Part shown: piece by piece, positions 56,806 through 64,000 of the stretch
How positions within the stretch are numbered: position 1 is the stretch's first letter
Layout of the letters: every line of letters starts with the position of its first letter
Assembly: GCF_024832785.1 (NCBI RefSeq)
Contig: NZ_CP116615.1
Location: 310,001-374,000, forward strand
Source: Fontisphaera persica
GTDB lineage: Bacteria > Verrucomicrobiota > Verrucomicrobiia > Limisphaerales > Fontisphaeraceae
Reading direction: 5' to 3'
DNA: 64,000 nucleotides
Made by a program: the position numbers and the translations under genes
Notes under the pieces: generated by a model
Seen by the model: only the letters and a program-made list of their open reading frames with translations
What the model was told of the DNA's origin: nothing
Databases searched by the model: none

Positions 56806-57040
56806 AGACGGGTTGCGTGAGGGGCATGTCTGGCGGCTGGGGTTTGACGGACAGATAGGCGGTGCTTGATTAAGGTTGTTGAATGTGGTTTATTAGTGAT
56901 GTCAATTTAGCAAAACGATCATTTTTTTATTGAATACCGTCCTTGATACAGTAGGCTGACGCATCGGATTTAACCCAAGATGGGCGGGCTGGCGGGTCTT
57001 TGGCAGGGGCCGCGCCAGCAGCCCGGAAAAACGCAAATCT

Positions 57041-60000
57041 ATGAAAAACAACGCAGTGTTTGGGATATGGAAAAAGGCAGGTCTGCTGTGCGCACTAGTC
57101 GCCAGCATGACCGTGGGACAAGCAGCGATTTCAATCCAGTTAGGCAATAACGGCCCATATAATTTCGATGCTGCACCCACTGCAGCGGATGGATGGACAA
57201 CGGGTGCACAGGGGGCAACGGGTGGGGGAACTGCCGGGGCCAATATTTCCAACACTGACCAACTGGACACCCATGTTCAAACGCAAAGCGCTTCTTTGAT
57301 TGTTAGCAACCTGCCGACCAGTGGCACTGTGAACCCGCCTTCCACCCATCAATGGTTCCGATATAATACCGCATTGCAAGCCATTCAGAGCCGGGTGACG
57401 GGTGTGGAGTATAATATGCTGCTGGCCACCTTACAAAACAACTCGGGCAGTCCCATCGGTCAGCTCACCATCAGCTACACCCAAACCAGCTATGCTACCG
57501 ATGTGACGGAGCAGGTTCCTGCCCATCGGGTGTACTTCAGTTTGACCGGAGAGCCTGGGAGTTGGCAGGTAATACCGGGCTTGTCGAGTCAGCCGGATGG
57601 CAACCTCAGTGCCAGCATTGCCACTACTGGCTGGAGTCCGGGGGCCAACTTGTACATCCTGTGGGTGGATGATAACGCCAACCCTGGCACAGACCCGGCC
57701 TATACTATTGATAGTGTGAGCTTTAATGCAGTGGGCGCGAGCGGTCCTTTGCAGATTGTGAATCCGAATTTGCCGCAAAGCCTGGGTTTGCAGGAATACG
57801 ACCGGGCCACGTTCCAGTTTGTCGTTTCGGGGCAGTCGCCGTCTTTCCAATGGTACAAAAACGGGCAGCCGATACCCGGGGCCAACAATGCCAATTTTAC
57901 CATAAACTCGGTTACACCGGCCGATGCTGGACAATATTATTGCGTGGCCAGCAACCCGGTTCCGAGTGTGGTGACCAGCCGGGTGGCGGTGTTGAACGTG
58001 GCGCCGGATGAAATCAAACCGGCTGTGGCGACGGTCAGTGGGGTTGGGGCGGCGAAGGTGCGCGTGGTGTTCAGCGAGGCGGTGCGCGCTTCCACGGCAA
58101 CCAACGCGGGCAACTACACGGTATTTCTGCCTAGTGGTGGCGGCAGCATCGCCGTGCAATCAGTGACCTTGTTGAACACCAACACGGTGGAACTGACCCT
58201 GGCCGCTCCGCGGCAATACGCGGTGGAATACTATTTGACGGTGCGCAATGTCCAGGATTTGGCGCAAACGCCCAACACGATTTTCACGCAGACGGAAACG
58301 ATTCCGGCGGAATACAACATGCCCATTTTCCAGATGAACCATGTCTGGAAATACAACACCAACGGCACGGATTTGGGCACTGCCTGGCGCAATGTGGGGT
58401 ACAACGACGCAGATTGGCCTTCCGGCCAAGGCATCCTTGGTTTTGAAGATTCGGCCGCAACCTTGGCGGCTTTTGCCGCAGCCGGGGAGTCCGTGCGCAC
58501 AGACTTTGGCTCGCTCACCGGCCGCAGTATACCCACTTATTACTTCCGCACAACTTTCACCAATACCAACACCATTTCGGGTCTGGGACTGATGGTGGAA
58601 GGGTGGATTGATGATGGTGCGATTTTCTTCCTCAACGGGGTGGAGGTGGGCCGTTGGACCAGCCCGGGCACGTGGACGGACCCGGTGGTGTTCACCAGCC
58701 TGGTGAGTGCGGCCGCCAGCCCGGAGGGCACGGTCAAGACGGTGGTTTTGGATGCCACGCCATTGCGTTTTGGGGAAAACACCCTGGCAGTGGAGGTGCA
58801 CCAAAACAGCCTGACCAGCTCCGACGTGGTTTTGGGTATTCGTTTGAACCAGGTGATTCCGGCGCCGCTGGCCATCACACAGCAGCCACAGGGCACCAAC
58901 ATTTTTGACGGCCAGACCTTAACCCTGACGGTGGGTTATTCCGGCTCTCTGCCTCGCTTCCAATGGTACCGCAATGGCGTGCCGGTGGCGGGAGCCAATT
59001 CGGCCACGTACTCAGTGGCTTCGGCGGTGACCAATGATTCGGGCAATTATTACGTGGTCATCACCAACGGCATCTCGGCGGTGACCAGTGCGACGGTGAA
59101 CGTGACGGTGCGGGTGGATAACATTCCGCCGGCGGTGTATGGGGCCTTGATGCAAACCAATGGTTTCGACCAGAACTGGGGTGACGCCTGCGTGGTGCAA
59201 ATCGCCTTCACCGAGCCGGTGAACACCAACGACGCGGTGAACCTTGCCAATTACTTCATCGTGCGGCAGGGCGATGCCACGAACGTCACCTTGCAAATCT
59301 TCCAGGCGACAATTGACGCCTCGGGGACAAACCTGACGTTGATTTGCGCTCCGAAACAGGAAACCAGCCTGGTTAACTACAGTCTGTACATTGGGAACAT
59401 TCGCGACCGTGCGGCCGCCCAGAACGTGATGACGCGGACCAACCTGTTCATGTTCCAGCGTCATTATTTGGTTAAATCGCAGACCCAGGCTTGGCGGTAT
59501 AATGCCTCGGGGCAGGATTTGGGCACGGCGTGGATTGCGCCGACCTTTAACGACTCGGCGTGGGACCAGGCCTACACGCCGTTTGTGGATGAATCATATC
59601 AAAATACCATCCCCAACGGGTGGGGTGCCCCGTCGGTGTACATCCCGGTGAGCAACACCATCACCTCCTACTATTACCGTACCACGTTCAACCTGCCAGT
59701 GGACCCGGCGGGCGTGCGGCTGCAGTTTGAAATCTGGGCGGATGATGGCTGCGTCATGTACCTGAACGGCACCGAACTGCGCAGTGATCAGGACAACGCC
59801 AACAACCCTGGTGGCCGTTACTACATGACCAATGGCACGGAGCAGGTCCGGGCGACGACGCTGGCGCAGAATCACGCGGCGGGCACGCCGTCGCAGCGCG
59901 CTCCGCTGTATCCGGTGAACCTGCGCAACGGGCAGAACACGCTGGCGGTTTCGGTGCATCAGAGTGCGAATGACATGGGTGGGACGACGCAAGACCATGC

Positions 60001-60850
60001 GTTTGCCATTCAGGTGATTGCCACCGTTCCGCCGTTGAACCAGGCGGTGCGGCCGTCGCTGGTGCAACAGCCGGCCAACATCACCACCAACCTGGGCGCC
60101 ACGGTGACTTTCCGTCCGGTGGGCGACGGCACGCTGCCATTGACGGCGGTGTGGTATTTCAACACCAACACGCCGATTCGCACCAACGTGGTGGCTTCGG
60201 GCACGGCGATCACCAACATCCCGAATCTGATTGCCCTGACGTTGAACAACGTGACGGGCGCCAATGAGGGCACCTACACGCTGGTGTTGCAGAACTCGGC
60301 CGGGGTCGTGACCAGCACCGTGGCCACTTTGACGGTGCTGCGGCCGCCCACCTTCCTGGTGCAACCGACGAGCGTCAGCGCCGCGGTGGGCAGCAACGTC
60401 ACCTTTACGGCACAGGCCGAAGGCACCCTGCCGTTGCGGTATCAATGGTACTTCAACGGGGTGAACCGGCTGGTGGGCGAGACCAATGCCACGCTGACGC
60501 TGCTCAACGTGCAGACGGAGCAGGCCGGCAACTACAGCGTGGTGGTGACCAACAGCGTGGGGGCGGTGACCAGCCAGGTAGCCACCCTCACGGTTATTGG
60601 CGGTCAAGCCACGCCGCCGAACATCCCGCGCGGCAGTTTGGTGTATCGCGGTCCGGGCAACAACTTCTCGTTACAGGTGCCGACGCAGGCGGGCTTTACG
60701 TATCGCCTGCAATGGAACCTCAATGTGGAGGATCGCAACGGCTGGCAAAACGTGCCGGGTGCCACGGTGAGTGGCGATGGCTCGGTGCGTACCTTGACGG
60801 ATATCAATCCGGCCGGCCCGAGACGGTTCTATCGGATTGCGGTGGATTAA
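57041..60850 (+). CDS. Large exported Ig-like surface protein with duplicated modules
   Basis: A 1269-residue secreted protein with signal MKNNAVFGIWKKAGLLCALV. From about residue 30 to 240 is a unique beta domain. Ig-like domains sit at about 245-320 (FQWYKNGQPIPGANNANFTI), 612-690 (RFQWYRNGVPVAGANSATYS), 1002-1105 and 1105-1190 (RYQWYFNGVN). Between them are two copies of a galactose-binding-like module, at about 425-610 (NTNGTDLGTAW, EGWIDDGAIFFLNGVEVG) and 805-1000 (NASGQDLGTAW, EIWADDGCVMYLNGTEL), each preceded by a bacterial Ig-like unit with an FSEAV/FTEPV motif. The C-terminus (GFTYRLQWNLN, RRFYRIAVD) is a typical Verrucomicrobia end module. There is no catalytic domain, so adhesion or matrix use is likely. 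A promoter-like TTGATT-17-TTTATT lies at 56866-56894. Confidence 0.85.
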   Translation: MKNNAVFGIWKKAGLLCALVASMTVGQAAISIQLGNNGPYNFDAAPTAADGWTTGAQGATGGGTAGANISNTDQLDTHVQTQSASLIVSNLPTSGTVNPPSTHQWFRYNTALQAIQSRVTGVEYNMLLATLQNNSGSPIGQLTISYTQTSYATDVTEQVPAHRVYFSLTGEPGSWQVIPGLSSQPDGNLSASIATTGWSPGANLYILWVDDNANPGTDPAYTIDSVSFNAVGASGPLQIVNPNLPQSLGLQEYDRATFQFVVSGQSPSFQWYKNGQPIPGANNANFTINSVTPADAGQYYCVASNPVPSVVTSRVAVLNVAPDEIKPAVATVSGVGAAKVRVVFSEAVRASTATNAGNYTVFLPSGGGSIAVQSVTLLNTNTVELTLAAPRQYAVEYYLTVRNVQDLAQTPNTIFTQTETIPAEYNMPIFQMNHVWKYNTNGTDLGTAWRNVGYNDADWPSGQGILGFEDSAATLAAFAAAGESVRTDFGSLTGRSIPTYYFRTTFTNTNTISGLGLMVEGWIDDGAIFFLNGVEVGRWTSPGTWTDPVVFTSLVSAAASPEGTVKTVVLDATPLRFGENTLAVEVHQNSLTSSDVVLGIRLNQVIPAPLAITQQPQGTNIFDGQTLTLTVGYSGSLPRFQWYRNGVPVAGANSATYSVASAVTNDSGNYYVVITNGISAVTSATVNVTVRVDNIPPAVYGALMQTNGFDQNWGDACVVQIAFTEPVNTNDAVNLANYFIVRQGDATNVTLQIFQATIDASGTNLTLICAPKQETSLVNYSLYIGNIRDRAAAQNVMTRTNLFMFQRHYLVKSQTQAWRYNASGQDLGTAWIAPTFNDSAWDQAYTPFVDESYQNTIPNGWGAPSVYIPVSNTITSYYYRTTFNLPVDPAGVRLQFEIWADDGCVMYLNGTELRSDQDNANNPGGRYYMTNGTEQVRATTLAQNHAAGTPSQRAPLYPVNLRNGQNTLAVSVHQSANDMGGTTQDHAFAIQVIATVPPLNQAVRPSLVQQPANITTNLGATVTFRPVGDGTLPLTAVWYFNTNTPIRTNVVASGTAITNIPNLIALTLNNVTGANEGTYTLVLQNSAGVVTSTVATLTVLRPPTFLVQPTSVSAAVGSNVTFTAQAEGTLPLRYQWYFNGVNRLVGETNATLTLLNVQTEQAGNYSVVVTNSVGAVTSQVATLTVIGGQATPPNIPRGSLVYRGPGNNFSLQVPTQAGFTYRLQWNLNVEDRNGWQNVPGATVSGDGSVRTLTDINPAGPRRFYRIAVD

Positions 60851-60873
60851 CCTCCACTTGAAACTTGAAACAC

Positions 60874-60911
60874 GCGAGGCTGGGGCGAGGGCTCCAGCCT
60901 CGCTCGTTTTT
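60874..60911 (+). terminator. Rho-independent terminator of the Ig-like gene
   Basis: The 10-bp perfect stem gcgaggctgg (60874-60883) with ccagcctcgc (60894-60903) is followed by tcg and five T. It starts 24 bases after the stop codon and ends 52 bases before the mntR ATG. Confidence 0.88.
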
Positions 60912-60963
60912 GGCATTGGCAAGGGTTGATGCTTTGCGGCACCATGGGACTACAGGTGGCGCC

Positions 60964-61464
60964 ATGAGCAAGACCATGCGGCAAAAGACGAGAGGACGCC
61001 GGCGCAGCAAAAATAGCCAGGCGAATCCCAGCATCAGCGCAGAGGATTATCTGGAGCGGATGGCAGAACTGATTGAGGCCAAAGGTTTTGCCCGTGCAGT
61101 GGATTTGGCGGCCGCACTGGACATCAGCCAGCCTTCTGTGACGGCCATGGCGCAGCGGCTGGCACGCGAGGGTTATGTGGTGTACGAGAAATACCGGCGC
61201 CTGCAATTGACGGAGTCCGGGCAGGATTTAGCCGCGAAAATCCGCCGTCGTCATGCCACGCTGCAGTGTTTTTTATCTCTGTTGGGGGTGGACCAGCAAA
61301 CTCAGGAGGACGATATCGAGGGTTGGGAGCACTGCCTGAGCGCGGACACCTTGGAGCGGCTGGGGAGGTTGACCGATTTTATTCGGGCGCGTCCCGCCTT
61401 GTTGGCGGAATTGCAGGCCAACATGACTCAACCGGCGGTGCCGCCAGCTACCACCACGTCTTGA
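60964..61464 (+). CDS. mntR: MntR/DtxR-family metal-dependent regulator
   Basis: A 166-residue regulator from the ATG at 60964, with AGGTGG just upstream. The winged helix is at about 22-80 (VDLAAALDISQPSVTAMAQR, LAREGYVVYEKYRRLQLTES). MntR-type metal ligands appear in place: Asp and Glu in AEDYLERM, His in RRRHATLQC, and Glu-x-x-Glu-His in IEGWEHCLS. It has no SH3 domain, like Mn-responsive MntR and unlike Fe-responsive DtxR/IdeR. It is expected to repress uptake genes when manganese is plentiful. A perfect MntR-type palindrome occurs 2.5 kb downstream at 63914-63937. Confidence 0.9.
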   Translation: MSKTMRQKTRGRRRSKNSQANPSISAEDYLERMAELIEAKGFARAVDLAAALDISQPSVTAMAQRLAREGYVVYEKYRRLQLTESGQDLAAKIRRRHATLQCFLSLLGVDQQTQEDDIEGWEHCLSADTLERLGRLTDFIRARPALLAELQANMTQPAVPPATTTS

Positions 61465-62434
61465 AGCGCACGACGGGATTGGTATTGCTGTGGTACACCC
61501 GGAAGCGCCACTGCTTTTGCCGCTGGCGCAACTCTTCCCATTCCTGCCGTAGCGCCAGTTCTTCTTTTTGCAAGTTTGCCCTGCGTTTTTCCAAGTTTTC
61601 AACTTCGTTTCGGCGCTCTGGCGGCCAGGGTGGCGGGCCGAGTTTCTGGGCAGCCTCGCGGACGGCCCGGGCCTCGTCGGCGGCGCGTTTGCGGCGTTCT
61701 TCCAATTGGGCCTGGTCTATTTCCATTTTGGTCCAAATCCGGTCCACCTGCTCGTAGCGCGAATAGTGGTTGGGGTCCGGGAAGCCAATGTCCAACGGCA
61801 GGCGTCCGTAGGGCTTCCCGGTTTGCAGGTAGCCAAAGGTATCGAATTCCTGGCGGGGAACGGCGCCCGGAAGGCCACCCGTGCAATCCACATAGACCAC
61901 GCCTTTGTCGGTGGTTTCAAACGCATTCAAAACATGGCCTTCGCCACGGGTAAAATCCACCATCACCACCCCGGCGCGCAGACCGGCGGCCTCGGCGGCA
62001 TTGTGGAGGGCTTGGGCGAATTCCGTGCAAACGAATTTGCCGGGTTGAAAGGTGGCGTAGTTCACCGGGTTGGTGCGGAGAAAAAGCACCAGTTGGCGCA
62101 GGCTGACGTTGGTGGCGCCGGGATGATTGCGCAACTCCACAGGCTGCCCCGAGGAATTGCGCAAGGGAATGATGCGCACAATAAACTCGGTGTTGGTGGC
62201 GGCAGGTTCCGCCGTCGAAAATGGTGCGGAGATGAGGGGGGCCACCAAGTTGACCTTCCAGGTCATTATTGCCACCCAAGCAAGAAGTGGGAGGGCAATC
62301 GCCCGGGACGGGATGCAACGACACTGGCGGTGCAACTTCAACACGCGCAAAAGGTAACGCAAACAGGAGAACTTAACAACTTCGCGGCGCTTTCGCGGGC
62401 GCCTTACGGCCCATGCCGGGAGGGTATGCTCCAT
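61448..62434 (-). CDS. Exported transglutaminase-like cysteine protease-fold protein
   Basis: A 328-residue protein. A basic N-terminus leads to a membrane helix (IALPLLAWVAIMTWKVNL, about 46-63). The transglutaminase-type triad can be read as Cys in KFVCTEFAQALHNAAEAAGL, His in RGEGHVLNAFET and Asp in VVYVDCTGG. From about residue 235 a charged helical coiled coil (AQLEERRKRAADEARAVREA) continues almost to the end. The true start could be further inside. It converges with mntR, overlapping it by 17 bases. Such proteins often cleave or crosslink peptides in the periplasm; the substrate is unknown. Confidence 0.78.
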   Translation of the reverse strand: MEHTLPAWAVRRPRKRREVVKFSCLRYLLRVLKLHRQCRCIPSRAIALPLLAWVAIMTWKVNLVAPLISAPFSTAEPAATNTEFIVRIIPLRNSSGQPVELRNHPGATNVSLRQLVLFLRTNPVNYATFQPGKFVCTEFAQALHNAAEAAGLRAGVVMVDFTRGEGHVLNAFETTDKGVVYVDCTGGLPGAVPRQEFDTFGYLQTGKPYGRLPLDIGFPDPNHYSRYEQVDRIWTKMEIDQAQLEERRKRAADEARAVREAAQKLGPPPWPPERRNEVENLEKRRANLQKEELALRQEWEELRQRQKQWRFRVYHSNTNPVVRFKTWW

Positions 62435-62470
62435 GGTTTGAGATGATGAGCATCAAACACCGCCAGGGGA

Positions 62471-62905
62471 TTATTTGGGGGTGGTGGAGGCGGTGTTGGT
62501 GGCAGGGGATAAATTAAAAGTTTTTTGGAATTTTTCCGTGCGGCGGGCGTTGAGATTGGAAAGCACGAGAGCCTGGTCGGGGGTGAGTAGCGCTTCCACC
62601 TCGGCATTAAAGCGGCGGTGCAAGGCGCCGAAGCGTTTGAAGGTATCATTGCGCAGGGCCATGACTTCGGGCTGGTAGCGGTCGGCTATGGCTCTGACTT
62701 TTTCGGTCTGCTCCGGCGTAAGTTTGAGATGATGCTGCAAGTCACGGGTGGTGCGGCGATTCCAGCCTTCCATGCTCAGCCCGCGGACTACGGCTTTGCC
62801 GACGGCGGAGGCGGTCAGGACGCCGCCACAGACCAGCCCGGCCAGAAAGAGGCCTGCCATGAGCAGCAGGATTTTCCAGTATTTGAATGGATTGGGCAGT
62901 TTCAT
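62471..62905 (-). CDS. Spy/CpxP-like periplasmic protein (heavy-metal resistance/stress type)
   Basis: A 144-residue protein anchored by one N-terminal helix (ILLLMAGLFLAGLVCGGVLT). The periplasmic helical domain contains LTPEQTEKVRAIADRY and LLTPDQALVLSNLNAR, the LTxxQ-type repeats of Spy/CpxP/zinc-resistance-associated proteins. The ATG at 62905 overlaps the upstream gene's stop (ATGA). It ends a three-gene leftward operon headed by an ECF sigma factor, so it is probably a stress-output or sensor component. Confidence 0.8.
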   Translation of the reverse strand: MKLPNPFKYWKILLLMAGLFLAGLVCGGVLTASAVGKAVVRGLSMEGWNRRTTRDLQHHLKLTPEQTEKVRAIADRYQPEVMALRNDTFKRFGALHRRFNAEVEALLTPDQALVLSNLNARRTEKFQKTFNLSPATNTASTTPK

Positions 62906-63195
62906 AGGTCGGCAACCACTTCCAGCCAGGGGGCGGAGCCGGACAAGGCGGTCCAAGTGTCGTCCCAAGGCAGGTAGCTCAGCACCAAGGCCGCCGTCAT
63001 GACCAGGACGGCACTCAGAAGGACCCGCCGGCCCATCCAGGCCATGATTTCGACGGTGGCAGCTTCCTCGGCTTGTTCTGCCTGCCAACGATGGATGATG
63101 CGGTCCACCCGCCCCCAGGGAGGTTCCAGTGCGGGGTTGGGGGCTTGCCGGGCAGCCTGGGTTAATTGCCGCCAAAGTTTATCGGGGGACTTCAT
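62902..63195 (-). CDS. Small single-pass membrane protein, putative anti-sigma factor
   Basis: A 97-residue protein. The cytoplasmic N-terminal half (MKSPDKLWRQLTQAARQAP) is helical and charged, and one membrane helix (LLSAVLVMTAALVLSYLP) is at about 59-76. It is encoded 7 bases after the sigma gene and overlaps the Spy-like gene. It has no zinc-finger anti-sigma (HxxxCxxC) motif, so the anti-sigma role is inferred only from its place and topology. Confidence 0.6.
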   Translation of the reverse strand: MKSPDKLWRQLTQAARQAPNPALEPPWGRVDRIIHRWQAEQAEEAATVEIMAWMGRRVLLSAVLVMTAALVLSYLPWDDTWTALSGSAPWLEVVADL

Positions 63196-63202
63196 GGTGA
63201 CT

Positions 63203-63778
63203 TTATTGCATCAATCTCGCCAGTTGCTTCCGTAGTTTGCGGCGCGCCCGGAAGGCGCGCACTTTAATCATAGCTTCTGACCAGCCGGTGAGTTGGCTGA
63301 TTTCCGCGACGCTCCGCTCTTCCATGTCCAACCAGACCAGAATCAAGCGGTCTTCCGGCGCCAAAGTTTCCAACAGTTTTTCCACCAGGTCCCGTGCGGC
63401 CACCGCATGCGCCACGGGCGGCTCGTCGGTGTGCAGGGCGGTGGTCAGGGCTTGGGCTTCGTCTTCGCTGAGATCCGCCCACCGCACTTCAGGGCGGACG
63501 CGCAGGGCGCGCAGGGCATTGCGGCAGGTGTTCACCGCCACGCGAGCCACCCAGTGTTCCAACGGCATTTGCCCGCGGTATTGATGCAGGCGGTTGAAGA
63601 CCTTGGCAAAGATTTCCTGGGCCAGGTCTTCTTCCTGCAACCGTGGGGACAGGTGCGCCCGGACAATTTTCATGACCAGCGGATGCAAAAACTCAACCAG
63701 TTGGCGCGCTGCCTGTTCATCACGCCTGCGGACGCCTGCCAGACAGGCCGCGACATCAAACCCTTGCGTGTGGTCCAT
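63203..63778 (-). CDS. ECF-family RNA polymerase sigma factor
   Basis: A 191-residue sigma factor. Region 2 is in VMKIVRAHLSPRLQEEDLAQ and EIFAKVFNRLHQYRGQMPLE, with HWVARVAVNTCRNALRALR. Region 4 is in LEKLLETLAPEDRLILVWL-type sequence, then EERSVAEISQLTGWSEAMIK and RAFRARRKLRKQL. It heads the operon with the small membrane protein and the Spy-like protein, the usual layout of an envelope-stress sigma unit. The promoter should lie in the 188-bp region shared with the divergent right-edge gene. I saw no typical AAC-type ECF -35 there. Confidence 0.92.
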   Translation of the reverse strand: MDHTQGFDVAACLAGVRRRDEQAARQLVEFLHPLVMKIVRAHLSPRLQEEDLAQEIFAKVFNRLHQYRGQMPLEHWVARVAVNTCRNALRALRVRPEVRWADLSEDEAQALTTALHTDEPPVAHAVAARDLVEKLLETLAPEDRLILVWLDMEERSVAEISQLTGWSEAMIKVRAFRARRKLRKQLARLMQ

Positions 63779-63913
63779 AGCGGCGCGGCGACTGGCTCAT
63801 GTCCGAATTAAGTGACACGGTAGGCGGCAGCATGGTTACGGCTGAGGCGCAAAAAATCAAGCGGGATGAGAAATTTGACAGGCAGACAGGGGACGGCTAA
63901 GTTAACTGGCAGT

Positions 63914-63937
63914 AAAACTTAGATATGTCTAAGTTTT
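63914..63937. promoter_or_regulatory. Perfect palindromic MntR/DtxR-type operator
   Basis: aaaacttaga (63914-63923), tatg, tctaagtttt (63928-63937): 10-bp perfect arms with a 4-base centre. This matches the general form of manganese-repressor boxes (TTAGAnnnnTCTAA). A possible promoter, TTGACA (63875-63880), 17 bp, TAAGTT (63898-63903), sits just upstream, so a bound regulator would block the start region of the right-edge gene. Confidence 0.8.
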
Positions 63938-63966
63938 GCTCGGCGCGGTTTAACCGAGGTTTATTT

Positions 63967-64000
63967 ATGTGGATTTACATTGCGGGTTGCCTGGGAATCG
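63967..64000 (+). CDS. Start of a gene cut by the window end
   Basis: ATG at 63967 with GAGGT 6 bases upstream. The 11 visible codons read MWIYIAGCLGI, a hydrophobic start typical of a membrane protein or signal peptide. The operator 29 bases upstream suggests a manganese- or iron-controlled transporter, but the product cannot be named from 11 residues. Confidence 0.55.
   Translation, partial: MWIYIAGCLGI

Overview
The window is GC-rich, gene-dense bacterial chromosome. It fits the PVC superphylum, most likely Verrucomicrobiota (a Limisphaerales/Pedosphaera-like lineage). This rests on inference from gene types: a prepilin-like protein with an H-x9-DG-type C-terminal region, a twin-arginine secreted Gfo/Idh/MocA oxidoreductase, DUF1080 and DUF2961 proteins, a giant Ig-like surface protein ending in an FYRI-type module, a Bacteroidetes-type ParE and a hydrazine-synthase-alpha-like cytochrome. 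I saw no rRNA, tRNA, CRISPR array or intact insertion sequence.

Left third (1-24.6 kb): a 5'-truncated katG with a clear terminator; thiC behind a TPP riboswitch; mutL with the endonuclease motif; a hybrid multi-PAS histidine kinase whose kinase/receiver half has very different base composition from its sensor half; rtcB followed 3 nt later by a RibD-C-like reductase; a leftward chain DUF2961 (GH172-like) - phenylacetate-CoA-ligase-like - ACT protein; a decayed IS481-type integrase remnant next to a 34-nt palindrome; an RND efflux pair; an HDOD protein plus a single-domain response regulator; a patatin lipoprotein; and a GH71/99-like secreted protein.

Middle (24.9-45.3 kb): sucCD; pyrR-pyrB; small conserved proteins; secreted surface proteins, a GH33 sialidase and a Gfo/Idh/MocA protein; parE; then an operon of IclR regulator - giant diheme HZS-alpha-like/FGE-fold fusion - cupin (with an apparent one-base frameshift) - TPR membrane protein carrying a (Gly-Tyr)8 tract; and a sugar-phosphate isomerase/epimerase-like protein.

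Right third (45.4-64 kb): a promoter-driven four-gene cluster, exbB - exbD - exbD - a TonB-like single-pass protein with a non-TonB C-terminal domain. This is the best candidate for an undescribed system. It is followed by a two-domain Lrp/AsnC protein resembling fused siroheme decarboxylase subunits; DUF1080 and discoidin-like exported proteins; folA; an SMP-30-type lactonase; pgpA with an ABC exporter pair; a 1269-residue Ig-like surface protein; an MntR-type metalloregulator; a transglutaminase-like protein; and an ECF sigma - small membrane protein - Spy-like operon. At the right edge a perfect palindrome of MntR-box type precedes the start of a gene cut by the window end. The mntR gene, this operator and katG suggest manganese/oxidative-stress control, but the katG promoter lies outside the window.

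Positions and motifs were read by eye. Family assignments rest on recognised motifs without database searches.
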